From Phoronis ovalis (taxonomy: Eukaryota; Phoronida; Phoronidae), in the NCBI GenBank assembly GCA_028565635.1, contig JAOXYB010016321.1, forward strand, positions 1-19,169: a stretch of 19,169 nucleotides of DNA. Reading direction: 5' to 3'. The notes beneath the pieces were generated by a model. The model did no database searches and was not told where the DNA came from. It worked only from the letters and a program-made list of their open reading frames with translations. Position numbers and translations under genes: made by a program. This document shows positions 1-10,058 of the stretch, piece by piece. Every line of letters starts with the position of its first letter. The first letter of the stretch is position 1.

Positions 1-73
1 TTCTGAATCTGAATCTGGTTCTGACTTTATGTTGAATCTGGTTCTGAATCTGAATCTGGTTCTCACTTTACGT
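1..73. repeat. 41-bp-period tandem repeat, about 1.8 copies
   Basis: Positions 1-32 recur at 42-73 with two mismatches (G/C at the 23rd base, T/C at the 30th). Each unit is itself built from repeated GAATCT hexamers and GGTTCT variants. The array is cut by the left edge of the window, so its full copy number is unknown. The internal hexamer suggests growth by slippage. No coding sense is apparent. Confidence 0.8.
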
Positions 74-532
74 ACAAAGCTAATCCAGTACGCATGACCA
101 GATCTGTACTTGTTTCATTACAGACGATCGACATTATTAATAATGTAAATATAATAAACTGTAAATTATATAATAGCATTCATTGCCTTGGTTGCTGTTT
201 CTTTTGATCATTACAATGATATCAGTAAAATTACGATATTTCTTATAATTATAATCAATTTAAATTAAGATCTTCTTTCGATGTTTTGTTTGCTTTCAAA
301 CATCATAATGAATTATCCGAACCGTTTTACAGGTCTACTATGTATCATCTCTTTCAGTTAAAAATTCTATATATATTTCAAAATTCGCAATTCTTTCCTT
401 ATGTTAGGGTTGTAGCGGGCTGTAGTCAGTTTGAATTAGTGTTGAATTAGAAAAATCAAATAGGTTAGTTGCTGTCATTCTGTAATCATTATTCAAATAT
501 TATAATAAAACAAGATGAAACTTCAGGAGGCG

Positions 533-576
533 TGGTTACTACGAAAGAGACTTGGAGAGCTTCCCGTTAGTAACCA
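533..576. repeat. Inverted repeat with a CCAAT box
   Basis: TGGTTACTA at 533-541 is the reverse complement of TAGTAACCA at 568-576, giving a 9-bp perfect stem with a 26-nt loop. The right arm runs into AACCAATCAC, which contains a CCAAT box. It may be a promoter element or the remains of a small mobile element. No target-site duplication was evident. Confidence 0.45.
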
Positions 577-978
577 ATCACCTTAACCCATTATCACCAC
601 CCCGTCGCTATTATACACTTATTCTTAGGACGACAATAAATAGAAGTACATAATATGCTATTCATGACTATGGAAAACCGCTCAGTCGCATAAAATTTAT
701 ATTTTTATTGTGAAATTGTTACAGTACACCATTTGTAAATGTGTCCCGTTAACATAGGGACTCGTACTAGTTAAACGTATAGATTTGTAAAGTTTCGAAT
801 TACTATCAAAACTTTTGAAAGAATGACCGGGGCATGATGTTTTTCGTTGCAATATTTAACAATACTGTATAGCGAAGATCATCCTCAAACAGTCAGATCT
901 TCATAATAGCTTATACGCCAGGCATCAACCTGTTTGACTTTGGTTACATTTTGTAGTGCTTATAAAGAATAGTAAAAG

Positions 979-984
979 GTAAGT
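979..984 (+). other. Candidate 5' splice site (AAAAG|GTAAGT)
   Basis: The hexamer GTAAGT preceded by AAAAG is a near-perfect metazoan splice donor. It could end a non-coding first exon joined to the acceptor at 6074, which would give an intron of about 5.1 kb. Donor-like matches occur often by chance in a stretch this long, so this is only a candidate. Confidence 0.15.
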
Positions 985-1334
985 TTTACAAATTTTAAAC
1001 TTTTAACTGCAGACTATTGTACTATAAATAGAAAAACGCAGTAGAACTAAAAGATAACCCAACCATGTATGCCTCTACATATGTACAATAATATATAATC
1101 AGCGTACACACGTGTATTTCATAAAATGCTTGTAAGTTGCATGTCCTTATTAATTACTCCTGGTCTTGTACCTAGTCAAAATTTATACCGGCTTATATGA
1201 CACAGCTGAGCAGTTTGAATACCTGTTGAATAGTACTGGGATAGTTTAGTGTTCTATAGAGGCTTAATTTCCTGTGGCATTAGCTAGGTAGTATGTTACT
1301 TCCCAAGCCGGGGAGATGTAGTAAGGTTTCCAGC

Positions 1335-1342
1335 TATATAAG
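1335..1342 (+). promoter_or_regulatory. TATA-box-like element in a GC-richer patch
   Basis: TATATAAG lies in a locally GC-richer stretch (about 1300-1410) that stands out from the AT-rich surroundings. A TATA box with GC-rich flanks is typical of a core promoter, including those inside LTR elements. No gene starts close downstream, and I could not define LTR ends. Weak support. Confidence 0.2.
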
Positions 1343-1630
1343 GATGTGTGGCCCCAGAGGATCCGTTTTAGCAGAGAGGACCCGGTTTTTGACAAATGAA
1401 TTAGCACAGTGGATCCGGTTTATTAACTAATTATTATATAGTCTTTTCTGTCAGCAAACAGGATTTTTCATTTTTAGCAAACAGGTTAACCAACACCCAC
1501 AAATTTGCAATTGGGTTTTTTGCAAGCAAATTTAAGCATTAAAACACTTTCTTGGTAGGAAAAATTGGTTAGAGGTTCTGTTTTTAGGGCCAGGTCGCAT
1601 ACCCCTACCAATATAAAAAATATTGTGAAG

Positions 1631-1662
1631 TAGCCCCCCCCCGCGGCGGCTTCCCACGCAAC
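1631..1662. other. Poly-C / GC-rich patch
   Basis: A run of ten or so C residues followed by GCGGCGGCTTCCCACGC stands out sharply from the AT-rich background. It could be a fossil of an inserted element, a promoter-type GC box region, or simple slippage. No open frame of note crosses it. Confidence 0.4.
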
Positions 1663-3540
1663 CAAATTATAATATGGGGAAGGGATAGAGTGTTATGTAT
1701 GCACCAAAGTTGGATGTTTTAGACACATATGAAACTTATTTAGGTGAACTTGATATGTCCCATAAAAACACAAACTTCGTCATGATGTAATGAGAAAATA
1801 GTTACAGCATTGTGATTTCCAAACTCGTGAGGGTCACACTTTTTGAAGATTCTTAAATTGGTGATTTGTATCGCGGGTGATAACCCCTTACTACTATAGC
1901 ACTTTTGCCTTACGCAAATACCCCTCAGTTCAAGTTTGTTGACGAAAATACTTATAAAATAAAAATAGTGTATTCGTATAAGGAAAGGATTACAGTGGCA
2001 TTATTTAGGGTCTAGGGTGAAATACCGGTTGTGCCCGGCCAATGCGGCACTTATAGTTTCAGATAACAGATCCCTTCACAAATAAAAAGGGCTTAATATT
2101 GTAAATCTTGTTTACTAAACAAGGACACTAGGACAAGTATGTTATTCATCTTCGTAGGTTATTCAAATTGGTTGTTGTAGTATGATTTATATAAACTGGT
2201 ACATCCCTTCCCCTGTCATTATTCTGAGAGTGTAATACTGAAGTGCAACAAAACCAGTCCGAAAGAAGTTGGAAGCCAGCAGTTGGTATTTTTTTCTCTG
2301 CCTGTATTCTCCGACCAATATAGTTGTATTTCGTCCCGGACTTCCTCTCAAATACGAAGATTTCAAACCGGTAATAAGGTAACCAAGTTTAATATTTTTC
2401 CCTATTTTTAACGATATCTAATAGACTGGAATTCGCGGTAATGATTTTACACAGCTATTCGACAAATTATTTTTAACAGAGTTAGCTAATTCAAGCAAAC
2501 TTTTTTTCATGACGTATATGACATGCTTACAAACTTGTCCAAACGTTTAATTCAAACATATTGTTTATAAATACCAACATTATAACTGTATGAATCAATG
2601 CCCTTTAACTTTGTTTTACATTCCGTTTTATAAACATTTATTTTGCGTGATTCTTTGTAAAAATTAACGCATCAATGCAAATAGAAATCCATGTGTAAAA
2701 TATCCGACAAATGTCTAACTACTATAACAATTATGCTCTAACAATAAAAGTACGCAGAAAAGTTTTATTTCTTATTTGCACGAGGCATAAATGAAATAGT
2801 TTTAATCTGATAAACGGATGTAATACGACCGTTGAATTGAAAAATGCCATACTTAAATTAAACCAATAAATAATTTATTATTTTTAAATTAATTTCAAGA
2901 ATTTTATTGAAAACTTATAAATATCTTAAAATGAGAAGTAACTGTACCCTTTTGCATCATAATACTCTCCAAGTAAAAGCAAATATGTTTACTGCTTTCT
3001 CATCTATGCTGGTGAAGATAAAAAGTATAAAGAAAATTACATAACAATAAAATTCAATAATAATAACTTGTGATACACTGCGTATACATTTGACCAACTG
3101 TGAGTTTAATTCAGTATGCTTTTTACTATGCGGCATATTAATTGTAATATGTCATTAAAGCCCATTGCAAAAATCCTACTGTGTGCTTCACATCCATTAG
3201 AATCAATTGATAAAAGTAGCTAATTAAATCTCAGAAGTTCGATTTTTCATCGCTTCTAATTTTATGATTAATTAAATTACATATTGATTAAAGAACGTGC
3301 GATGTCCGTAAATATTTATGTAGTGTTATCATCTACTCAAAAATAGCCTTTAATATTGTGCGAATTCTTGAAATTGATTTTTAAAATAATAACTTATTTA
3401 TTGGCCTAATTTTGGTATGGATCCTATTGTAGATAGAAATGTTTGTTATTATCGATGTTGCCTCAAATCGGTCTGTGGCCATATTATAAATGTATTACTT
3501 ATTATAGGTTTAATAAACTTCTCGATCATTCCGTTGAATC

Positions 3541-3571
3541 ACGGAACGTGAGAATAACTACACGGTTCCGT
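3541..3571. repeat. Imperfect hairpin next to a TATA-like sequence
   Basis: ACGGAACGTG at 3541-3550 pairs with CACGGTTCCGT at about 3561-3571 with a single bulged base and a 10-nt loop. TATATAAAT follows at once (3571-3579). The GC-containing arms are unusual here. It could be the end of a small inverted-repeat element or a regulatory palindrome. Confidence 0.4.
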
Positions 3572-6060
3572 ATATAAATTATGATAACGAAGTACCATTT
3601 CGTTATATATTGCATATAAAATAATAATTTCTTAATATGAAATCAGCTGGTTATTTTCCCATGACGAAATTTATTATACTGTTTTTCATCATAATTCTAA
3701 ATTTTTCATAGAAAATTGTATTCTATATACGCACCTAACTGACATAACAAAAGGTGACTTGAAGCACATGGTGTGGGTAACTAACAACAAGATGTCGCTA
3801 TAATTGTTAATATTGATAACAAGAGATTAAGGTTCTAACCCTACAGATAATGATGTCTATAAGATTGAAATATTAGTTTAATAATCTGCTGTTGCTCTAG
3901 GGCAATTTATTATTTTGGTTGAGGCATATTTGATGATCCCGCCTAGGAATACATTAATACTAAATGCGCAATGTTTTAATCTGTTGTTATGGTAAATGGA
4001 AAGCGAGTGAGTTATTCTTGTGATAAACTGTAGGAAAGTATATGTATTCGTCGTATAAAGTTAGCTATTGTATTCTCCCTAGCAAAGGTGAAGAACGGAT
4101 GAAAAATAAAAATGAAATATTCAAACCTGTTTGAACATATTCACTAGTCTATGCATAGTAGGGTACTTGATATTACGCAGCGGATATCCGAGGTCGATAA
4201 TTAAAAATTTAAAAATTATCAAACTTTCACCGTCACGTGCAATTATTAAAAATTTAATCTCTAGAAAGAATTTTAGGTTTCCATTGAGACTCTGTGTAAC
4301 AGCTCTTAATCAGAATTTATTTTGCCTTGGATGCAATTTCACAACGTTTCACACTGCATGTTGCTAGGTAGTGTATAATAGTATTTTACCCACTGGGGTA
4401 TATGCGATGTGTGTAGCAACAATATTCGATTTTAATTTGTATTGTTTACATGAACTATGCTTTCCTTTTACAATCAGCATGCTACAAATATGTACAAAAT
4501 CATATTTCGTTCGTGCCAAGTACATATTTTCCTAAAAGAAAAGCTACGACTTCTTCAACCTATAAAATACTTAATTTAGTTAGATATACATGTATGAAAA
4601 TTATACGCATAATCTATCATTAAACATTTATCCAATAACCACTTTTTCTATTATATCACAGAGTTAGATTGGCTATATGCTAGAAGCCGTGTAAGAAATA
4701 TAAGATGCCTGCAGCTGAGTCGCGGAATCGGAATCGGAGTTCGCATCTCTTTTCTACTACATACGATATTTTGCTATGATTGTGTAATTGGCTGGTAATT
4801 GCTTCCATGACGATATAATATTACTAGGATAGAAATCCGGAAAATTAAATTCAAGTGCTTCATTTCATTGCTAAAAACGGGCATTAGAATTCTGCTTCCT
4901 AGGCATGAAGGAGCAACGATAATGAATACATATTTGTTTAATGTTAGATTAGTTTTTATCAAGAAATAAGATCGTCTGTCATCACATAGGTAATAAGACT
5001 AATACGGTGTTCAACATGACAACAGCGATATTCAACGAAACATCAGACGGACAACTGTCACGTAGGTATCATTGTAGGAATATATTGAAGCACATATTTT
5101 AGAAGGTAAATCGTATATATATAAATAACTTAAGGTAGATCAACAGTAAGCGTGCAAGCAGTTTTGATAATACCGGATCTATGGTTTTACAGAGGGTATT
5201 CCATTGGTCAGTTCAGTCACGTTCTATTCCGTTTGAATGCATGCTTTTCTCTTTGGCGGTTTGAAGGCCCTCTTGCCGAGCGAAATTGTATTCAGTTAAA
5301 CAGTTTACATAAAAAAATATATTGATTTATATAAGCTTTAATTTAAGTTTTAACAACATAAAATGTTTGTAAAGTCATTTCTAAACTAAATTAGCTAACG
5401 GCAAGTATTTATTAACGATGACGATCTTTACTGTTTTTAAATTATGATCAATATCCAGCAAATAATCTAGCAAAATATAGATAACACTTATCATTAAGAT
5501 TTGTTTAAGTAAATATTTTTTATAAAATAAAATCTGCTCTAGCAGTAATAAACGTGCAGGTATAAACGTAAATCAAACGTCTTATTAAAATGCTCCGCTA
5601 AATAACTGAGAAGGTTTACTCATCTAATAAGGCAGTTGGGTTTCGATTACATAGATATGAGTATTAGATAATACTTTTGCAGAAAAATAGTACTTGTTGT
5701 GCACGCGCATATAAATACCGTAATGCGACATTAAGATCTGTTATCCTGTCATTTGCAGTATCTAGTAGTAGACAGCATAACTTGGGTCATGACTTTTCTT
5801 TGCTCAAAAGATTTATGGAGATGAACATTAACTCTAGTCTCACCTACACAGCAAAACAATTGCATTTTTTGTACTTCGTTATTAAAGTATGCTTTGGGTC
5901 GTTGTACTGTTAAAAATGTGACAGTAGTGTAAACTGTCCCAACTTAACATCATTCTTCTAATTTTGTGAATATGTAGGTTTGAACACAATATCGCTTAAT
6001 TAAATTATGTCGAATTTCTTCCCAACGGATAGATTGATTGATGTAAGTGACTAATTAGTT

Positions 6061-6074
6061 TGCTTGCTTTGCAG
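6061..6074 (+). other. Splice acceptor before the 513-aa coding exon
   Basis: The pyrimidine-rich stretch TGCTTGCTTTGCAG is a strong 3' splice site ending at 6074. The start codon follows 17 nt later, and in-frame TAA at 6083-6085 separates the two. The exon therefore begins with a short piece of 5' UTR, and at least one non-coding exon should lie upstream. Confidence 0.7.
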
Positions 6075-6091
6075 ATTGAAATTAAATCAAA

Positions 6092-7633
6092 ATGGCGGGA
6101 ATGAAATACGGGAGTGAGAAGCAGATACAGGCGGTCACAAATAACATGAAAGAAGAACAATACCTGGACAAAAAATTAAAAAGACTAAGCCTTGAAGAAT
6201 CGTATGCTAAAAAATTGATACAGCTCGATAACAGAATGATAAAGGTAAATTATAAGCGATTGAAGGAGAGGGTATCTAAAATTAGAAGCTACTTAAAAGT
6301 TGATGAAATAGCTGAATTAAAAACACTTGAACTGGAAGGTCGTCTAAAGCCTGCTTATACCCAGGTAAATTTAAGTGGTGTTGGTAAAATTCAAGCTGCA
6401 GCAAAAAGACTAAAAATAGAGGATCTTAAGCCAAGAGCTAAAAGTGCGTATTCGGGAATGCTCAGAAGAGCGCACATGACACCGACAGTGCTTAGACCAC
6501 AAGCTGCTGACACGGCACCGCGTCCAAACTCTGTGACAGGAGTTTTTATTGACGAACCTGAACCTAATTCGAAAATGAGAAGATTATCAGTAGATGGAGC
6601 TGTTGACGAGCGAAACGTTGCCAATCAAAACAGTGAATTGATTGAGCATGATATCAAAATTCAGAATACTCAGGTGAATAATAATGAAAATAAATCAAAA
6701 GATGACATACATTTTCAAATGATCAATGAACAGGAACAAAATAATACTGGTGCTCAGAAAGAAGCCATAACAAATCATGAAATAATAGAAGCTCAAAATA
6801 ATATTGATAATACAAGCAAGCAGCGTCCATCGACTACTATTGGTGTTCCAAGCCAAGAAACGAAGAAATCAAACCATAATCTGAGGTCCCGTTCTTCCTA
6901 CGGTTTTTCATCTCATAATTTAGATAAAGATAAGTCATCTCGTGGTAAAGGAGGAACAAATGAAACTGCTTGGGGTGTATCGTCACCTCGTAGTGCTCGG
7001 AGATTGTCTATTGGCTCAAACGATTCAATGGATGGTTTTGGCCCGAACCCATATGAAGAAAGACGACAAAATCTCTTGGAAAATGAAAAGTTCGTTGGTG
7101 TGGAATTAGAAACTCACAAAGCGGGATATCTTACAGATATGCGTCAATTCATCAAATCTCAACCTCCAGTAGAAACACATATTACTGAAACAAAAGAAGT
7201 AATAAAAGATATTGATAGTTGCGTAACTCCCCCTAAAGTGGACAGAAAACCGGTAAAACAAAGCGTAAGCGTTTCAAAAGAATTATTAGAAAGACGTATT
7301 TCTGAATTGGGTTTGAGATTAGATTCCCCAACACTCGCTCCGGGACTGTTAAGCAGACGAGCATCTTCGCGTTTATGTTTTACCAAGCAAGCAAGATTTG
7401 CGGATTCTCCTATGTATGCTGATGAAGCTCTAGACCGGAATGAAAGAATATCACCTACAACCAAAATGTGGAGGGAAATGAAAAAAATCCGCTATCTCCG
7501 GGTACGTAATGAGGACATGGATATAACGGGTGTAGTAACCCTAGCAACAGACCAATTAAATATCTCAAAAGCTTGGAAGGATTACACTAAGAAAAGAGCG
7601 CCGTTCAAAACAGGTTTAACGGATGACTTGTAA
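6092..7633 (+). CDS. Unrecognised 513-aa basic protein with coiled-coil N-terminus and R-R-x-S sites
   Basis: I do not recognise this protein and give no function. The frame is complete: ATG at 6092 in a good context (CAAAATGG), an in-frame stop 9 nt upstream, and TAA-free coding to the stop at 7631-7633. Residues about 8-80 are rich in K, E, L and R and look like a helical or coiled-coil segment. Residues about 176-260 are N/Q-rich low complexity. Residues about 260-310 are rich in S and R. The C-terminal part (about 390-505) looks more conserved in character, with aromatic and basic residues (KMWREMKKIRYLRVRNEDMD). R-R-x-S phosphorylation consensus sites fall at S166, S306, S404 and S425. 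There is no signal peptide or membrane segment, so a cytosolic or nuclear protein is likely. The whole coding sequence sits in one exon after a 5' UTR intron. I am sure that it is coding, from its length and composition. Confidence 0.85.
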   Translation: MAGMKYGSEKQIQAVTNNMKEEQYLDKKLKRLSLEESYAKKLIQLDNRMIKVNYKRLKERVSKIRSYLKVDEIAELKTLELEGRLKPAYTQVNLSGVGKIQAAAKRLKIEDLKPRAKSAYSGMLRRAHMTPTVLRPQAADTAPRPNSVTGVFIDEPEPNSKMRRLSVDGAVDERNVANQNSELIEHDIKIQNTQVNNNENKSKDDIHFQMINEQEQNNTGAQKEAITNHEIIEAQNNIDNTSKQRPSTTIGVPSQETKKSNHNLRSRSSYGFSSHNLDKDKSSRGKGGTNETAWGVSSPRSARRLSIGSNDSMDGFGPNPYEERRQNLLENEKFVGVELETHKAGYLTDMRQFIKSQPPVETHITETKEVIKDIDSCVTPPKVDRKPVKQSVSVSKELLERRISELGLRLDSPTLAPGLLSRRASSRLCFTKQARFADSPMYADEALDRNERISPTTKMWREMKKIRYLRVRNEDMDITGVVTLATDQLNISKAWKDYTKKRAPFKTGLTDDL

Positions 7634-8056
7634 AAGCAATATAAGCAATATATTCCTCACCGGACTTCAATCCATATATATATTCAGCTCCGTTGGAAGC
7701 ATAGTTGGGGAATAAGTGATACCGTGGTTACAGTTTCAGGTGCCGTTTACCAGAAGAAAACTGAGACAATGTGTGAGACAAAATCAAAGTTAACAGCTGC
7801 ATAATTTAGGTACAGTGGAACATAGGATAAGAAATTCGTTAATGAAATAGGTTTTTAAACTTAAAAGTTATGTTCAGTTTTGTGAAAATCTTTCTCTGAT
7901 ATTGGGTTTTATTTTTATAAGAAAAAGTACTACAATTATTTGCAAATTTATAAACCATTGCAGCAAAGAACATTTCTTTTATTTCCACTGTGAACTGCAT
8001 ATAAATTAATGGATATTATCAGTTTGTTTCCGTAGTTTAATTGCGGATTTCTGATT

Positions 8057-8062
8057 AATAAA
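8057..8062 (+). terminator. Poly(A) signal of the 513-aa gene (candidate)
   Basis: AATAAA lies about 425 nt after the stop codon and is followed by a T-rich stretch (TATTTTTTGTTTT) at about 8090-8101, the usual layout of a metazoan cleavage site. Other AATAAA-like hexamers could also serve. Confidence 0.45.
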
Positions 8063-9050
8063 CTACAAGTACTGTCAACCTTAACTTATATTTTTTGTTT
8101 TCACAAACTTGTCGACGTCTCACATTCAATTTCGTTTGTCGCATTTGTTGGACTAAAGGCGCATCGTTGAACAAAAGGTTTAGCACGAGACAGGCCTTCC
8201 ATGATGTGTTTCGTCTCCTATCCCGCTGAGCTGCTTTTTATTTCTATACCTCATTTTTTACTTTGCTATCTATTTTTCTTACGTCGCGCAGGCACAGGCA
8301 ATCAATAGATATCTCTTTTACAGACAACTCTTTTGACTATAACCCTCAGAGATGTTTAAGCCAAGGTCGAATATTTTATAATTTACATGAATAGAATATA
8401 TTTTCGTGGCCTTTAATCGTTACTTTCTAACACCATTCTTTTACTGAGTATTTATTACTGAGCCTATACCCTACACAGGCAGCTGTGTCCATATTTGTTA
8501 CAATAATTATATAACTTTTTATATTGTTTTATTTTATTTTTTATGCAACTTGTGTAACGACACTACTAGAAAAAAAGCATTCTAAGCGCTGGTTATTTAA
8601 ATGAGGGCTGCTTTTGTCCAAATAAGATATTTTTACTTTGAAAAAACAAGAGAATGGCATATAGAGAGGACTGATGAGAACGCTCACGCCGTATTTTTGT
8701 GACGTAAATCAAGACTTTAATTTGTACATCCGTTTGTTTAACAAGCGTTTATAATAATACTAAACTGTAGGAAACCTACAATAGAGTCTTATGTCATGCG
8801 CAGTTGCACCAGTTGATTTACCCCCAATTTCATGTTTTCATAAACATGCAAACGACAATTCAATTACACTGCAAGTAAAGCTTTATTTAACTTTAGAAAG
8901 TCAGGAAACACAATTAAATAAAAACTATTATTTAGTACATAAATTATACTATATTATACATCATATCACCTGAAAATATTTCAAACTTTTATTTTTAATT
9001 TTGAAGATTTGTCTGGTAAAAATTGTATTGTTTGTGTTCTATTTACTTCT

Positions 9051-9063
9051 CGCCATCTGGTGG
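9051..9063 (+). promoter_or_regulatory. CTCF-like binding motif
   Basis: CGCCATCTGGTGG resembles the core of the bilaterian CTCF site in its reverse orientation (CGCCCCCTGGTGG type), differing mainly at the two central C positions where A and T are tolerated. It sits between the end of one + strand gene and the start of the next, a plausible insulator position. A single motif match is weak evidence of binding. Confidence 0.35.
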
Positions 9064-9074
9064 TGATAAGAAGA

Positions 9075-9091
9075 ACTGATCAGGGATCAGT
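9075..9091. repeat. Perfect 7-bp palindrome with 3-nt spacer
   Basis: ACTGATC at 9075-9081 and GATCAGT at 9085-9091 are exact reverse complements separated by AGG. It lies 12 nt after the CTCF-like motif. It could be a dimeric transcription factor site. The function is unknown. Confidence 0.5.
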
Positions 9092-9805
9092 CATCTGATG
9101 AAGACTTCTGTCATGTGTTCATACATTACAGAGGGTATTTATGTTACATATATTGTACGATGTATGCAGTATTTATACTACGGGGCTGCCTATCAAGCTC
9201 CCAGATATTGGACTTCCGAAAAAAGTTAATAAAAGGGCTGCGCGCATTAATTTTAATTGTTTATTTCTTGCTCAACGGCAAGCTGCTAGATCAATAGTCA
9301 GATACCTTGTATGCGTTAAATATACCTTTCTTTGAAAAGGCTGTACTTTTTAATTAATAGTTACTTTTGCTCCCCTGATTTTATTTGTGCTGCTGTTCAC
9401 TGGAGTGTAATAACGTACTTTTATCATGCTCAGTTAGTTTTAAATCAGATCAATATATCATGCTTATTATGATAATTATATTCATGACCCGCTTCACGCT
9501 TTGTAAAGGGTCAGCTTATATACACGGTACTGTATACAGGTACGCAAGGCTAAAATCAGATCAATACGTGAAAACTTAAATAATGGATACAAAATGACAG
9601 ACGTTTGTGTTATATTTCCCGAATTCTTATTCAACGTGATAACCTGTCAGCTCGTGGAAATACTTTACGAAGCGTACGAATCGTTTTGCTTATATTAGAT
9701 TGCATTGCGTGCTGTTGTCAGGCAGTTTCAGCATTGTGATCTGCTAGGAAAACCGTAAGGTAACTGTATGCTTAAATTCTTGTGTTCACTCGCCGATCTT
9801 TCGCC

Positions 9806-10058
9806 ATGACATCATCAGTTTTTCGTACATTCCTTTGCGGTGCTCACAGTACAGGGAAGACAACGATTCTTAATGACTTAAAACAATGGATAAACTTACA
9901 TGTAGAAGAAGAGGTTGCAAGAGATTTGATAAGAGAACAAGGACTGACCAGAGAAGATTTTGATCCTGAAAATCATTCTGACGTATTTGAAAAGTTACAA
10001 GTAGATATATTGCAAAGACAATGTGAAGTGGATTGGAAAAATATTGAAAACGGGACAG
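9806..10058 (+). CDS. NTPase exon 1 (Walker A exon)
   Basis: It encodes residues 1-84 plus the first base of codon 85. Protein-like sequence ends at GGGACAG, followed by the donor GTACAT at 10059; reading on gives a stop at 10064-10066. It carries the P-loop and the helix ILQRQCEVDWKNIEN that precedes the second core strand. Splice phase is 1. Confidence 0.85.

Larger units (their letters stand above)
74..6074. other. Long gene-free AT-rich region upstream of the 513-aa gene
   Basis: I find no protein-like reading frame. The short open frames at 4131-4367 (+), 4774-4962 (-) and 5677-5913 (+) have no recognisable motif and look like chance. The region contains TATA-like elements (1335-1342 and 3571-3579, and a TATATATATAAATAA run near 5116-5130), a GC-rich patch around 1631-1662, hairpins at 533-576 and 3541-3571, and a consensus-like splice donor at 979. 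Because the 513-aa gene has a spliced 5' UTR, its first exon and promoter probably lie here. The less AT-rich stretch near 5160-5290, which includes an ATTGG (reverse CCAAT) box, is one candidate promoter. None of this is proven by sequence alone. Confidence 0.5.
7634..9805. other. 3' UTR and intergenic DNA between two + strand genes
   Basis: The first 400-450 nt are probably the 3' UTR of the 513-aa gene. The rest holds no convincing gene. Small open frames at 8791-8973, 9115-9335 and 9385-9579 have no motif. Notable items are a CTCF-like motif (9051-9063), a palindrome (9075-9091), and a 14-bp direct repeat AAATCAGATCAATA at 9442-9455 and 9553-9566. The promoter and 5' UTR of the downstream NTPase gene should lie within the last few hundred bases, but I cannot place a start site. 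Confidence 0.5.

Noticed and set aside
4131-4367. 78-residue open frame on +
   Set aside because: Begins at a non-ATG codon (TTG), no motif, AT-rich composition and no splice context; looks like chance.
4774-4962. 62-residue open frame on -
   Set aside because: No recognisable motif or regulatory context; length is expected by chance.
5677-5913. 78-residue open frame on + just upstream of the 513-aa gene
   Set aside because: Non-ATG start, no motif, and not joined to the acceptor at 6074 by any convincing donor.
6391-6624. Antisense open frame inside the 513-aa gene
   Set aside because: Shadow of the real + strand coding sequence, as is the one at 7159-7464.
9782-9805. N-terminal extension of the NTPase from GTG 9782
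   Set aside because: GTG is not a usual nuclear animal start; ATG 9806 places the P-loop at residue 12, normal for the family.
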